Assembly: GCA_015709635.1 (NCBI GenBank)
Contig: CP054180.1
Coordinates: 434,001 to 498,000 of the forward strand
Direction of reading: 5' to 3'
Origin: Gammaproteobacteria bacterium
Lineage (GTDB): Bacteria; Pseudomonadota; Gammaproteobacteria; Burkholderiales; Nitrosomonadaceae
Length of the DNA stretch: 64,000 nt
The notes beneath the pieces were generated by a model, which saw nothing but the letters and a program-made list of their open reading frames with translations, was not told the origin of the DNA and did not search any database. Of this stretch, positions 42,089-52,119 are shown one piece after another (position 1 is the first letter of the stretch; the number at the start of each line of letters is the position of its first letter). The position numbers and the translations under genes were made by a program.

Positions 42089-44644
42089 CTACAACCATAC
42101 CATCAATCCCATTTCCAGCGGATGCGTCAGCAGCGGATGGTACGGATAGATGCGAATGAAATATTCCTGCTTGCCGCATAATTCCGGTGTCAGCTTGAGT
42201 TCGAACAGATGCTCGCCTGCGTCCTGCATGCCGGTAAATTGAAACTTGAAGTGGTCGAAATTGCATAACCGGGTGGTCTTGAATTGGCGGCAGATCAGTA
42301 ACTCAATGACGACATCTTCGGGAGCCAGGTTGTTGAGTCTTGCGGCGACTCTGAAATCCAGCGTTTCGTCAAAATAAATACGCTCGCACGGCGTATCCAA
42401 GCGGCGTAGCGAGACGCCGGACCAGGCGCGGCGGATTTTGGTTTTCCACGTAGCGATAGCTTTCGCGTCGGCAAAATCGTTGGCAGCATACAGCGCACCT
42501 TTATCACTGGCCGGGCAGTAGAATTTATTGACGTATTCATCGACCATGCGGGTGGCGTTATAGCTGGGCAGCAGCGATATCATCGAATGCTTGGCCATTT
42601 TCACCCATTCCGGCGAATAGCCCAGCTTGCCATAGCTGTAATACAACGGGACCACCTGATCTTGCAGGATTTCATATAAGGCGCGGCTTTCCTCCTGATC
42701 GCGCACGACGCCTTCCATGTCTTCCGGGCCGGGTTTGACCGCCCAGCCGTTCTTGCCGTCGTAGCCTTCGCCCCACCAGCCGTCGAGCACGCTCAAATTG
42801 ATCGCGCCGTTGATGCCTGCTTTCATTCCCGAAGTGCCGCTGGCCTCCAGCGGATAAATCGGATTGTTCAGCCACACGTCGACACCGGCGACCAGCCGCC
42901 GGGCAAGGCGCAGGTCGTAACCTTCGATCAGGAGCAGCCGCCCTTCGAATTCCGGGAAGTGCGCGATTTGACTGATACGGCGGATCAGGTCCTGCCCCGG
43001 CACGTCCGCGGGGTGGGCTTTGCCGGCGAAAATCAGCAGCACGGGCCGCTCCTGATCCAGAATAATTTTCCGCAGCCAGTCGAGATTTTCGAATAGCAAG
43101 GTGGCGCGCTTGTAAGTGGCGAAGCGGCGTGCAAAGCCGAGTGTCAGGACATTGGGATTGATCGGATCGACGAATTTTAGCAGGCGGTCAAGATGCGCTT
43201 CGGAACCGCGGTTGCGGGCATTTTGCTCGGTGATGCGCGAACGGATGCCGTAAAACATCTGCGATTTCAACGATTGCCGCACACTCCAGAACAAATGATC
43301 CGGGATCGCGTCAATACGCGACCAGTATTGGGTATCGCACATTTTGCTGCGCCATTCGTGACCGAGGTAACGGTCGAACAGATCGGACCATTCCTGTGCC
43401 AGAAAAGTCGGTACATGAATGCCGTTGGTGACGTACGACATCGGATTTTCTTCCGGCTCGATCTGCGGCCACAGATCGCGGCAGATATTCGCCGATACGC
43501 CGCCGTGTATTTTGCTGACACCGTTGTGCGTGCGCGAGCCGCGAATCGCCAACGCGGTCATATTGAAATCCGGGCTGCCGGGTATGTGGCCGAGCGCCAT
43601 GAATTCTTCGTGCGTGATGTTCAGGCTGCGGTAGAAGCTGTCAAAATAAGTTTGCATCGTCTCCGCGCTGAAGTGATCGTGCCCGGCAGGCACCGCAGTG
43701 TGGGTGGTAAACACCGTGTTCACTGCCACGCTCTCGAGGGCGCTGGCAAAATCCAGCCCTTGCTGCACCAAATTGTGAATGCGCTCAAGAATCATGAACG
43801 CGGCGTGTCCTTCGTTGATATGCCATATGGTCGGTTTGATGCCGAGCGCTTGCAGCGCGCGCGCGCCGCCCATGCCGAGGATGATTTCCTGCTCGATGCG
43901 CATGGTTCTGTCGCCGCCGTAAAGATTGTGCGTGATGTAGCGGTCCTGCGGGGAATTTTCCGGTAAATCGGTATCGAGCAGGTAAAGCGTGACATGGCCG
44001 ATTTTTGCCTGCCATATTTTGGCGGTGATTTGCCGTTGCAGCAGGGGCACTTGGATATGCATGTCCGAACCGTCCGCATGCGTCACCGGGGTCACCGGCA
44101 GATCTTCAAAATCGGCGACAGTGTAGGTGACTTGCTGATTGCCGCGGATGTCGATGGTTTGGGAGAAATAGCCCTGGCGGTACAGCAAACCGACGGCGAC
44201 GAAGGGCAAATGCAAGTCGCTGGCGGCTTTGCAGTGATCGCCGGCCAAGATCCCTAAACCGCCGGAGTAAATCGGTAAGCTTTCATGAAAACCGAATTCA
44301 AAGCAGAAATAAGCCACCTGATCTTGCGAGCTCAATCCGCCATTGTTGTTTTGCAGTGCGGTTGCATCATGATACGAATCGTACGTGGACAGGATGCTGT
44401 TATAGGTCGCGAGAAAAACCCGGTCTTCGGTCGCCTTCAGCAATACCGATTCGTCCACGCGCTTTAGAAATGCCTTGGGGTTATGTTCCACCGCTTCCCA
44501 TAAATACGGATCGAGCCGTGAAAACAGCGCGCGCGTGGCACGGTCCCAGCTGTACCAGAGGTTGTTGGCCAGTTCTTCCAAGCGCTTCAGGCGCGGCGGT
44601 ATTTTAGGGTTGACGGTAATGGTGAAGGCAGTGCGCGAAAACAT
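42089..44644 (-). CDS. glgP: Alpha-glucan (glycogen) phosphorylase
   Basis: Phosphorolysis of alpha-1,4-glucan to glucose-1-phosphate; GT35 with pyridoxal phosphate. 851 residues from the ATG at 44644, which has GAGGAGAACC upstream. It has the N-terminal DUF3417-type extension (NPKIPPRLKRLEELANNLWY) of the MalP-like family rather than the E. coli GlgP type. The PLP-lysine region EASGTSGMKAGINGAINLSV and LWINEGH-like HINEGHAAFMIL are present. It is followed upstream by glk on the same strand, so glucan breakdown and glucose phosphorylation are linked. Confidence 0.95.
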   Translation of the reverse strand: MFSRTAFTITVNPKIPPRLKRLEELANNLWYSWDRATRALFSRLDPYLWEAVEHNPKAFLKRVDESVLLKATEDRVFLATYNSILSTYDSYHDATALQNNNGGLSSQDQVAYFCFEFGFHESLPIYSGGLGILAGDHCKAASDLHLPFVAVGLLYRQGYFSQTIDIRGNQQVTYTVADFEDLPVTPVTHADGSDMHIQVPLLQRQITAKIWQAKIGHVTLYLLDTDLPENSPQDRYITHNLYGGDRTMRIEQEIILGMGGARALQALGIKPTIWHINEGHAAFMILERIHNLVQQGLDFASALESVAVNTVFTTHTAVPAGHDHFSAETMQTYFDSFYRSLNITHEEFMALGHIPGSPDFNMTALAIRGSRTHNGVSKIHGGVSANICRDLWPQIEPEENPMSYVTNGIHVPTFLAQEWSDLFDRYLGHEWRSKMCDTQYWSRIDAIPDHLFWSVRQSLKSQMFYGIRSRITEQNARNRGSEAHLDRLLKFVDPINPNVLTLGFARRFATYKRATLLFENLDWLRKIILDQERPVLLIFAGKAHPADVPGQDLIRRISQIAHFPEFEGRLLLIEGYDLRLARRLVAGVDVWLNNPIYPLEASGTSGMKAGINGAINLSVLDGWWGEGYDGKNGWAVKPGPEDMEGVVRDQEESRALYEILQDQVVPLYYSYGKLGYSPEWVKMAKHSMISLLPSYNATRMVDEYVNKFYCPASDKGALYAANDFADAKAIATWKTKIRRAWSGVSLRRLDTPCERIYFDETLDFRVAARLNNLAPEDVVIELLICRQFKTTRLCNFDHFKFQFTGMQDAGEHLFELKLTPELCGKQEYFIRIYPYHPLLTHPLEMGLMVWL

Positions 44645-44730
44645 AATGGTTCTCCTCGATGCGAATAAGCGTTTTTTATATGATACACCGTGAACCGGCT
44701 GATTGATCCGGTTCGGCAGTTGGAATCCGG

Positions 44731-45747
44731 TCAATGTACGGTTTTGCTATGACTTTTTTCGTGGTTTTGCAGCAAATGCTGCGCTTCCCGCCGCGCGCCG
44801 AGCAGACCGATCGCCGGGTTGGTGACGACATGTACCGGGACTTCGTGCAGCAAGGCGGAAAATCTTCCCTTGGCGCAGAATGCGCGCATAAAGCCACCTG
44901 CGCGCAAGGTATCGATCATTTTCGGCGCGATGCCTCCTGCGACATAGACGCCGCCGCGGCATAGTCCGGCAAGCGCCAGATTACCGGCATAAGCGCCGTA
45001 AATCTCGGTAAATAATTCGAGCGCTTGCAACGCCACCGGGTGTTTTCCAGTTTGCGCCATTGCTGTGACCATCGCACCGCTGTCTTCTGCAAGTTCGATT
45101 GAAGGTAAGTCTGATGCAGTAGTGTGCGTTTGTAAAAATTTGAAGATGTTCGTGAGCCCGGAACCGGATAGCAAACGTTCCACGGACACATGATCAAATC
45201 GCAGTTGCAGCCACTCAAGCAAACCGGTTTGCAACGGCGTGAGCGGCGCGAAATCGATATGACCCGCTTCGGTCGGCAGCGCAAAATAACGGCCGTTGAT
45301 CCACGCCAGCCACGCCACGCCCATTCCGGTACCGGCGCCGAGCACTACGCGCATGGCATGCGCATGCGGCTGTCCGGTTTGCAACGTAACCAGGTCGCCG
45401 CAGGGCAAATCTTCAATTGCGAGCGCGACAGCCTCGAAATCGTTGATGAGTTTGACGGTTGCCATTGAAAATTCACGCGCGATGTCCGCGCTGCTGATGC
45501 GCCAGGGTAAATTGGTCAAGGCCGCCTGTTGCGCGGCAATCGGCCCGGCTACGGCGAAACACGCTGCCGCAGGGGGATGAGGTGTTGCCTGACCGAGAAA
45601 ATCTTGCAGAATATCGGAGAAAGTGGCAAAAGCCGCGCTGTCGTAGCGTTTGGTGCAGCATTCCCGAATGCCGCCATCGGCAATCTCAGCCAGTTGCAGA
45701 ACGGTTTTGGTGCCGCCGATGTCGCCGTAGAGGAGCTGTGTATTCAC
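44731..45747 (-). CDS. glk: Glucokinase (Glk, non-ROK)
   Basis: 338 residues if translation starts at the GTG at 45747 (reading NTQLLYGDIGGTKTVLQLAE); the frame extends to 45924 but the added residues do not look conserved. LYGDIGGTKT is the phosphate-binding start, LINDFEAVALAIEDLPCGDL the sugar-contacting region, LGAGTGMGVAWL the second phosphate motif, and EAGHIDFAP contains conserved Glu/His of the Glk family. The C-terminal GGVYVAGGIAPKM closes the adenosine site. It is 86 bp upstream of glgP on the same strand. Confidence 0.9.
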   Translation of the reverse strand: MNTQLLYGDIGGTKTVLQLAEIADGGIRECCTKRYDSAAFATFSDILQDFLGQATPHPPAAACFAVAGPIAAQQAALTNLPWRISSADIAREFSMATVKLINDFEAVALAIEDLPCGDLVTLQTGQPHAHAMRVVLGAGTGMGVAWLAWINGRYFALPTEAGHIDFAPLTPLQTGLLEWLQLRFDHVSVERLLSGSGLTNIFKFLQTHTTASDLPSIELAEDSGAMVTAMAQTGKHPVALQALELFTEIYGAYAGNLALAGLCRGGVYVAGGIAPKMIDTLRAGGFMRAFCAKGRFSALLHEVPVHVVTNPAIGLLGARREAQHLLQNHEKSHSKTVH

Positions 45748-45898
45748 GTGCCGGTCAATCCTTGGAGTCTTCTCAACATGAATGGAAAAAGTGACAAGCC
45801 AGGATAATAGTATACCGCGGTGCTGAGGGTATGTTTCGATTGCCTTTGCTGCCGTTTGACTTACAATGACTTCTTTCTTGATTTCTGTGAAAAACGCC

Positions 45899-47419
45899 AT
45901 GACCGATCCATTGATTATCGCCAAAACCAGTAAATCCGATGTGGCCCTTTTGCCCGCGATGGCGACGCGTCACGGCTGCATCACCGGCGCGACCGGCACC
46001 GGCAAAACGGTGACGTTGCAGAAGCTGGCGGAAAGCTTTTCCAGCATCGGTGTGCCGGTATTCATGGCGGATATCAAAGGCGATTTGACCGGTATCTGCA
46101 AGCCTGGAGCGTTGTCCGCAAAAATGCAAGCCCGGCTGGGCATGTTGCAATTGGATGCGCCGCAATGGCAAGGCTTTCCGGTGACGCTGTGGGATGTATT
46201 GCAGGAGAACGGTCATCCAATTCGCGCGACGATTTCCGATCTCGGACCGTTGCTACTGGTGCGCTTGCTGAATCTGAACGAAACGCAGGAAGGCGTGCTG
46301 ACTTTGGTGTTTAAAGTCGCTGACGATCATGGCTTGTTGTTGCTCGATCTGAAGGATTTGCGCGCGCTGCTGCAATTTGCCGGTGACCATGCGGATCAGT
46401 TCAAAACCCAATATGGCAACGTGTCACCCGCTTCGATCGGCGCTATCCAGCGCAGTTTGCTGCAAATAGAAAAGCAGGGCGGCGGCAAATTCTTCGGCGA
46501 GCCGATGCTGAATATCGAGGATTTGATGCAGACACTGGACGGCAAGGGTGTCATTAATATTCTGACGGCGGATCAATTGCTCAATTCACCGCGGCTGTAC
46601 AGTACTTTTTTGCTGTGGATGCTGTCCGAGCTGTACGAAAATTTGCCGGAAACCGGCGACCGCGAGAAGCCCAAGCTGGTGTTCTTTTTCGATGAAGCGC
46701 ATTTGTTGTTCAGCATGGCGTCGCCTGCGTTGCTGGAGAAAATCGAGCAAGTGGTGCGGTTGATCCGTTCCAAAGGTGTCGGGGTTTATTTCGTCACGCA
46801 GAATCCTTTCGATATTCCCGAGAAAGTCCTGAGTCAACTGGGTAACCGCGTGCAGCATGCGTTGCGCGCGTTCACGCCGCGCGACCAGAAAGCAGTGAAT
46901 GCGATTGCCGAAACCATGCGGCCCAATCCGAAATTGAACGTCAAACAAGCCATTCTCGAGCTGTCCGTTGGCGAGGCGTTGGTTTCCTTTCTCGATGCCG
47001 ACGGTTCGCCCTGCGTGACCGAACGCGCGATGATATTGCCGCCGGTCAGTCAGATCGGTCCGATTACGGCGGACGAACGCAAGGAATTGATAGCGTCGTC
47101 GATTGTGGCCGGTGTGTACGAGCAGGAAATCGACCGCGAAAGCGCTTTTGAATTGCTGCAAGCACGCGGCAGTGCTGAAAAATCGCTGGGTCATTCAGCG
47201 CAAACGGGGGCTCCCGGAAGTGTGCGCAAACCTGCGGGTGAAGGCGTGCTGGCCGATCTGGGCGATTTACTGCTGGGTTCAACCGGTAAGCGCGGCGGTC
47301 GGCGCGAAAGCGTGCTCGATGCCTTTGCAAAAAGCGCCGCCCGTTCGGTCGGTTCGTCCATTGCACGCGAGATTACCCGTGGTTTGCTTGGGTCGATATT
47401 GGGACAGAAACGGCGTTAG
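45899..47419 (+). CDS. HerA-like helicase/ATPase (YjgR/DUF853 family)
   Basis: About 506 residues from the ATG at 45899; the upstream ATG at 45866 is in frame but lacks a ribosome site, as does the chosen one. Walker A GATGTGKTVTL (30-40), a Walker B-like VFFFDEAHLLFS, IRSKGVGVYFVTQNPFDIPE and the C-terminal RGSAEKSLG with a basic tail are typical of YjgR/HerA-like ATPases. The biochemical role of the family is unsettled. No NurA-like nuclease partner lies beside it. Confidence 0.92.
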   Translation: MTDPLIIAKTSKSDVALLPAMATRHGCITGATGTGKTVTLQKLAESFSSIGVPVFMADIKGDLTGICKPGALSAKMQARLGMLQLDAPQWQGFPVTLWDVLQENGHPIRATISDLGPLLLVRLLNLNETQEGVLTLVFKVADDHGLLLLDLKDLRALLQFAGDHADQFKTQYGNVSPASIGAIQRSLLQIEKQGGGKFFGEPMLNIEDLMQTLDGKGVINILTADQLLNSPRLYSTFLLWMLSELYENLPETGDREKPKLVFFFDEAHLLFSMASPALLEKIEQVVRLIRSKGVGVYFVTQNPFDIPEKVLSQLGNRVQHALRAFTPRDQKAVNAIAETMRPNPKLNVKQAILELSVGEALVSFLDADGSPCVTERAMILPPVSQIGPITADERKELIASSIVAGVYEQEIDRESAFELLQARGSAEKSLGHSAQTGAPGSVRKPAGEGVLADLGDLLLGSTGKRGGRRESVLDAFAKSAARSVGSSIAREITRGLLGSILGQKRR

Positions 47420-47460
47420 TTCGGAGCGGTTTTATTTTGGTATTGAAGAGAAAATAGGCA

Positions 47461-47850
47461 ATGAAAAAACTCATCAGCGCATTGCTCTTGTGCCTGAATT
47501 TCGGTTTTGCTCACGCTGCCGGTCCCTACGACGGCATCTGGACCATCGATGATTTGCCCGAAGCAGGCTATTTAATGACCTCGGAAAATAGCGGCAGATT
47601 GATCTTTGTCGGACTCAATCCGCCCGATTTAGACGGCAACCGGCGCTGGGGTGCATCGTGGGGTGACATCAAGGACGGCGCGGTGCGGCTGACTCGCTTA
47701 ATCAACGATAATATCGACGCCGTCACCGATGTCGTCTTTACTTCACCGACGACATTAACGTTGACCCAGAAATCATGCCGGCCGATCAATCCCAGTTATG
47801 TCTGCTCATTGCCAAACGGCGTGCCTTTTGCGGCCACCAAGATTTGGTAA
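47461..47850 (+). CDS. Small secreted protein of unknown function
   Basis: 129 residues. Signal peptide MKKLISALLLCLNFGFAHAA, then GPYDGIWTIDDLPEAGYLM and a beta-rich domain with two Cys near the end (KSCRPINPSYVCSL). The layout resembles small periplasmic beta-barrel or lipocalin-like proteins, without a family assignment. It lies 41 bp after the HerA-like gene. Confidence 0.65.
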   Translation: MKKLISALLLCLNFGFAHAAGPYDGIWTIDDLPEAGYLMTSENSGRLIFVGLNPPDLDGNRRWGASWGDIKDGAVRLTRLINDNIDAVTDVVFTSPTTLTLTQKSCRPINPSYVCSLPNGVPFAATKIW

Positions 47851-47872
47851 AAAACGGATCACTATATTTCCT

Positions 47873-48223
47873 ATGCATACCATCATGAAATCACTGCTCA
47901 TCGCACCCATCCTGCTGCTTGCCGGTTGCACTTCATACTCGATCTACGGCGGCGACCCTGCGCAACGGCAATTGCGCAACCAATGGTCAGCCAACTACGA
48001 ACTATGCGAACGGTTAACCGTCGTGACGCTGGCACCCGAGAAAATCCGCGCAGAGTGGACCAATGAAATTACCAGCAGAAGCGTGGATTGCACCCTGTAT
48101 GCGGCAACTACGCATACCGCGGTGAACCGCGATATGCCGTTCGTGCGCTGGAGCACGCACTGGACTGCGCCGAGAATGACTTCAACCGTACCTGCGCCGA
48201 GCCAATTGATTCATGCGCGGTGA
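47873..48223 (+). CDS. Small lipoprotein
   Basis: About 116 residues from the ATG at 47873, or 112 from the ATG at 47885 (MKSLLIAPILLLAGC). The lipobox LLAGC is clear. The mature part has two further cysteines (ELCERL, VDCTLY), suggesting a disulfide. No strong ribosome site distinguishes the starts. The upstream extension to 47798 overlaps the previous gene and is rejected. Confidence 0.6.
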   Translation: MHTIMKSLLIAPILLLAGCTSYSIYGGDPAQRQLRNQWSANYELCERLTVVTLAPEKIRAEWTNEITSRSVDCTLYAATTHTAVNRDMPFVRWSTHWTAPRMTSTVPAPSQLIHAR

Positions 48224-48357
48224 GTTTTCATTGCGATGGAGTCGGAGATGATGAATTACGGTGAGTAGTTGATTCGATTCCTTGCCTTTTCCTCCGCTTG
48301 AATCATTTTTTCTCTGGAAAATCCGTGGCGATTCAAGTATTCCGACTGATCGAGAGT

Positions 48358-49416
48358 CTAAGCATCTCTGAGGTTCTCAGAGAACATAACTCTGTCAATA
48401 TCTAGATAATCCAGAAAGCAGGATAGTAACCCACGGAGCTCAATTGACGCAGATGAATGCGGCGAAAACACCCGATTCATTGAGAGTTGTTCGAGCTCCT
48501 TCGCAACTGTGAACAGTGATTTCGCGACATCCTGTTTCGAAAAATACTCGCCGAGGATGACCGTATTCAGGGCGGAGAGATGCTTTTCGACGCTAGTGCG
48601 AACCTGCTTTGAAATAAGTGCACCTTCTGTTGCGTGCTGTTCTACCAATCCCATCGCAACATTGAGAACCCTCTTCATGCCGACGCTACCCTTGGAACCG
48701 TATGTAAAGCCATCCTTGATGAGCACGCTGCGCTCGGTTTGATCAAGGAAGGAGAGCTCCTTTAGCAAGAAGTCAATAGCGACGGCCACAAACGAACAAA
48801 TCAAATAGAAACATCTTAGCGCGGTTTCGCGCTGCGTCGGTTTAGTAATTGACTGCTCGGCAAAAAAGTGGGCATGAGACAACCATTCATTGCAGGCATC
48901 AAAAGAAAGATTGCGCGCGAGCAAGCTCTTACAAGACTGAATACGTTCCTTCCAACCACCGTCGAGCTTTTCGAGGGTGTATTCATTAATAAGTTTCGTA
49001 AATTCCTCTTCGGTCAATCGGTGTGCCACATGCTGGTCGTCAGACTTGGTAAGTTTGCTGAGGAATGCTCCATCCAGGACAAGCACTCCCAAGTCACGAC
49101 CAAAATTTTTTACCTCTTGACGCCGCTCAGTAGTGGCAACGATGGCTGTCGTGGCTCTTGTTGCTTGCCTCAGTCCCTGTACCCAGAAGATTCGCTCAAT
49201 AGCTTTGGGCGTGTTTTTGTTTTTGATATCAACGATCGTAATTTCGCGATTGACTGAAGATGAGCGACCATATAGCCACAGGTCGATATCGGTTACATTA
49301 AGTCCTTCGTAAATAAAAGGCACCCCTCGAACAACATAGTAACCGGCTCGAACAAAGTAGTTTCTAAGTGCTTCTTCCATCGTATGGCCTTTATTTGTAG
49401 CTGGTGGCTTTGCCAT
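48358..49416 (-). CDS. Restriction-endonuclease-like (PD-(D/E)XK) protein
   Basis: 352 residues. The N-terminal third carries a nuclease-like core: EEALRNYFVRAGYYVVRG, then VTDIDLWLYG with Asp45 and ITIVDIKNKN with Asp63-Ile-Lys65, which fits the Mrr/PD-(D/E)XK pattern. The C-terminal two thirds are helical with no recognised family. The ATG at 49416 overlaps the stop of the upstream 420-residue gene by one base (TGATG), and GGAGGAG lies 8 bases before it; a TTG at 49419 is less likely. The two genes form an operon and probably one system. No methyltransferase is adjacent. Confidence 0.75.
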   Translation of the reverse strand: MAKPPATNKGHTMEEALRNYFVRAGYYVVRGVPFIYEGLNVTDIDLWLYGRSSSVNREITIVDIKNKNTPKAIERIFWVQGLRQATRATTAIVATTERRQEVKNFGRDLGVLVLDGAFLSKLTKSDDQHVAHRLTEEEFTKLINEYTLEKLDGGWKERIQSCKSLLARNLSFDACNEWLSHAHFFAEQSITKPTQRETALRCFYLICSFVAVAIDFLLKELSFLDQTERSVLIKDGFTYGSKGSVGMKRVLNVAMGLVEQHATEGALISKQVRTSVEKHLSALNTVILGEYFSKQDVAKSLFTVAKELEQLSMNRVFSPHSSASIELRGLLSCFLDYLDIDRVMFSENLRDA

Positions 49417-50678
49417 CAAAAAACTCCTCCGGTGCGTAATGCGGACAACATATCGTTAGTTGCTCTTGGACTGGTTTTTGTTTGAGTTCTCCTGATTCGC
49501 TCTCGATTGTGCTCGGGACCGTTGAAGCGTGTCACGGCAGCAGTTGGTAGGGATGTCAAGGAATGTTCACTAACATCTCCATGCCGAATTGCTTGTAGCG
49601 CTAGTTCTCCGACTTCCTTCTTCAGCAGTTTTAGCATCGGTCCAGTCCGACCCTTCTTGGTGCCGGTGCTTACCTTGACAACTCCCTTAAGCTCCAACAC
49701 CTTGTAGTCCTCGGCAATGGCTTGGACGGGGCCGACGCGTTCGCCGCGAACAAGTGCGCTAAGAAGCGCATCGACCATTTGGATTTGGCCGCGCACATAG
49801 GAACTCTTTGTCATGCCGTATGTGACCGAACTGACGAATGCCTTTGCCAAGTCAAATGCATCATCAACCATGGAATTGCTATATTTTGAAAATGCAGAAG
49901 GAAGAGTCAAGAAGCCCACTTCTTCCGTGGAGTTGCTGACGATACTGATATCAAACAGACCGATAGCAGTAACTTTCATAAAAAGCGTGTCTCCCAACAG
50001 TGACTTGGCGGAATCAACTGGGATGCAGGCTTTTTTTCGAAGAGATTCAGTAAGCGTGTTAAGCTTGTTTTGATCGGCAGAAGAAAGGGAGTCGAGCACT
50101 GCCTTTATCTTCTTGGTCGATTCCCTTCTAAAAAGGTTGCCATTGAAGAGGAGTTTTTCCTTTCCGCCGAGTTGCTCAACATCAACAAAGCCTATTTGTT
50201 CTGCGTCGTAAATCGTTTGTTCGATGTCGGCCTTGGAAAGGTGATGGGTATCCCCCATTTCTTCGGAGAGCTCTGTTTCACTTATCGGCTCAATGGATGC
50301 CCTTTCTGCCAAATCAAGGGCTGCTGCTTCCTTCTTCGCAGGAGACAGGGAGTCGAAAATTTCTGCAGTGTGTTGAAGCGCTGATGAGGTCGTGACACCA
50401 AGAACTGCTATTCCCGTTGGTGTTGAATCGATCAACTCCTTGGTTTTCAGGACATCGATGAGCTTTGGTAATTCAAAGGTGGTGTTGATATTGGCAGCCT
50501 GTGCGAGCGTTTCTAGTCGCTGGGTTCCGATCACAATTTCTTCGTTGGCGGAAATTGCGGATAGAAGAATTCCCGCTTTTCCTGCAAGAAATGTCTTTTC
50601 GTACCCAAGTTGATTAATTACTGCCTGAAGCTTATTGGTGTGATGAATCAGCCATGAGCCTTTTGTCTTTTTGTCCAT
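49416..50678 (-). CDS. Unknown protein, partner of PD-(D/E)XK nuclease-like gene
   Basis: 420 residues, first gene of a two-gene operon. No family recognised. The N-terminus (GSWLIHHTNKLQAVINQLGY) could be a helix-turn-helix; an acidic and Ser-rich middle holds ELSEEMGDTHHLSKADIEQT and IYDAEQIGFVDVEQLGG; the C-terminus is basic with a conserved-looking GPVQAIAEDYKVLELKGVVK. No nuclease, helicase or membrane motif is apparent. Pairing with a nuclease-like protein by overlapping stop/start codons suggests a recognition or regulatory subunit. Confidence 0.65.
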   Translation of the reverse strand: MDKKTKGSWLIHHTNKLQAVINQLGYEKTFLAGKAGILLSAISANEEIVIGTQRLETLAQAANINTTFELPKLIDVLKTKELIDSTPTGIAVLGVTTSSALQHTAEIFDSLSPAKKEAAALDLAERASIEPISETELSEEMGDTHHLSKADIEQTIYDAEQIGFVDVEQLGGKEKLLFNGNLFRRESTKKIKAVLDSLSSADQNKLNTLTESLRKKACIPVDSAKSLLGDTLFMKVTAIGLFDISIVSNSTEEVGFLTLPSAFSKYSNSMVDDAFDLAKAFVSSVTYGMTKSSYVRGQIQMVDALLSALVRGERVGPVQAIAEDYKVLELKGVVKVSTGTKKGRTGPMLKLLKKEVGELALQAIRHGDVSEHSLTSLPTAAVTRFNGPEHNRERIRRTQTKTSPRATNDMLSALRTGGVF

Positions 50679-50874
50679 AATTTCTCTTAGATTTATAACA
50701 GCTCAGATGCATAGCGTAATATACAAGACATTTTGTCCAATAACCTCATGTGCAATGTCGTGCAACTGTGATCAATATTAATCATCGTCATGTATTTTAA
50801 GGTAAATATGAAAATGAAATGCGGCAAATAATACAAGTAAAAAGATCTGATGGGCTATAGATTGAACACGATGT

Positions 50875-51789
50875 TCATTTTACTAAAGATCGATCCCAAT
50901 AAGGCATGTCGCCGACGTGTTCCGCTAGGAAATTAATAAAAGCGCGTATTTTTATGGGTAGATGCCGGCTGGGGAGATAGCAGGCATAAATATGGCGCTC
51001 TACCGATAGGTAGTCCGGCAGCACCGTCTGCAGCCGCCCTTTTTGTAATTCCATGCCTATCGTATACGTAGGTAGCAAGGCAATGCCCAGTCCATACAAT
51101 ACTGCTTGCGCGAGCGCATCGTTATCGTTGATCCGCAGGGTTCCGGATATCGGAACCTTGATCTTGCCTTCCGGCCCGTCGAAGCGCCAATAACCTTGTT
51201 CGGGTGAAAGCGCGCAATCGAGACAGTTATGGTTCACAAGATCGGCCGGGGTCTGGGGTGCGCCCCGTTGTTGAAAATACTGCGGGGTTGCGCACAATAT
51301 GCGGCGGACGGGCGCAATCTTGCGCGCGACCAGATTGGGGTCGGGCTCGTTGGTCACGCGGATTTGCACGTCATACCCTTCTTCAATCAAATCGCCCGGA
51401 TGATCGGTAATCGTCAAATCAACTTTGATTTCAGGATAGCGCGCGAGAAAACAAGGCAGCGCCGGAGCGATATGGCGCGTTCCGAATGAGCTCGGCGTGC
51501 TCACTTTCAGGGTTCCGCGCGGTTCGTCATGAAGACTATTGATTGCCCGCTCGGCGTGTTCGGCTTCTTCCAGAATGCGTTTCACATGCTCCGACAGCGC
51601 GACGCCTGATTCCGTCAGACTGAGATGCCGCGTGCTGCGGAGCAGTAAGCGGGTGCTGAGATCCTTCTCAAGTTTTGCAACCGCTTTGCTAACCGCTGAA
51701 CGGGAGATGTCCATGCGCCGCGCCGCTTCGGCAAAACTGCCTGTTTCTACCACCCGCGCAAAAATGACGAAAAGATTGAGATCTTGCAT
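50875..51789 (-). CDS. LysR-family transcriptional regulator
   Basis: 304 residues. N-terminal winged helix-turn-helix MQDLNLFVIFARVVETGSFA, then AARRMDISRSAVSKAVAKLE with the recognition helix. The substrate domain starts GTLKVSTPSSFGTRHIAPAL, as in the CrgA/DsdC-like AaeR branch often controlling oxidative or aromatic responses. Neighbours are not obvious targets: upstream on the other side lies a short membrane-protein gene in divergent orientation, which would be the usual LysR target position. Confidence 0.93.
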   Translation of the reverse strand: MQDLNLFVIFARVVETGSFAEAARRMDISRSAVSKAVAKLEKDLSTRLLLRSTRHLSLTESGVALSEHVKRILEEAEHAERAINSLHDEPRGTLKVSTPSSFGTRHIAPALPCFLARYPEIKVDLTITDHPGDLIEEGYDVQIRVTNEPDPNLVARKIAPVRRILCATPQYFQQRGAPQTPADLVNHNCLDCALSPEQGYWRFDGPEGKIKVPISGTLRINDNDALAQAVLYGLGIALLPTYTIGMELQKGRLQTVLPDYLSVERHIYACYLPSRHLPIKIRAFINFLAEHVGDMPYWDRSLVK

Positions 51790-52119
51790 TGTGTCATTGT
51801 ATCTAATTAGGAAACAAAATGTTTCACTTTATCGGACTTATCATCGAGACATTCAATCTATATTATCTATTCCAAGGTGAGATATTTAATTTGTATCTTA
51901 AGTCAGCAGGGTTTTTATCATTGCATTTAAATGACTTTATATATCTAGCCTTATTTTGTTTGTTCTTTGATCACTGCAATTGAGGGTGATTGGTTGATAA
52001 GCGAGTGGTTTTATTGTCAACCTGAAAGAACGTATTATTAACCTGGATATTTATCCGAGTCAGCTATGTGTTTTTCTGATTTGTATGAATAACCGGCAAA
52101 TGTCCTAAAAGAGGAAAAA
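51790..52119. other. AT-rich divergent region between the LysR gene and the small membrane protein
   Basis: 330 bp with no convincing open reading frame. It could hold the LysR operator, but I found no clear T-N11-A palindrome. The 3' end carries an AAAGAGGAAAAA ribosome site just before 52120. Confidence 0.5.
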
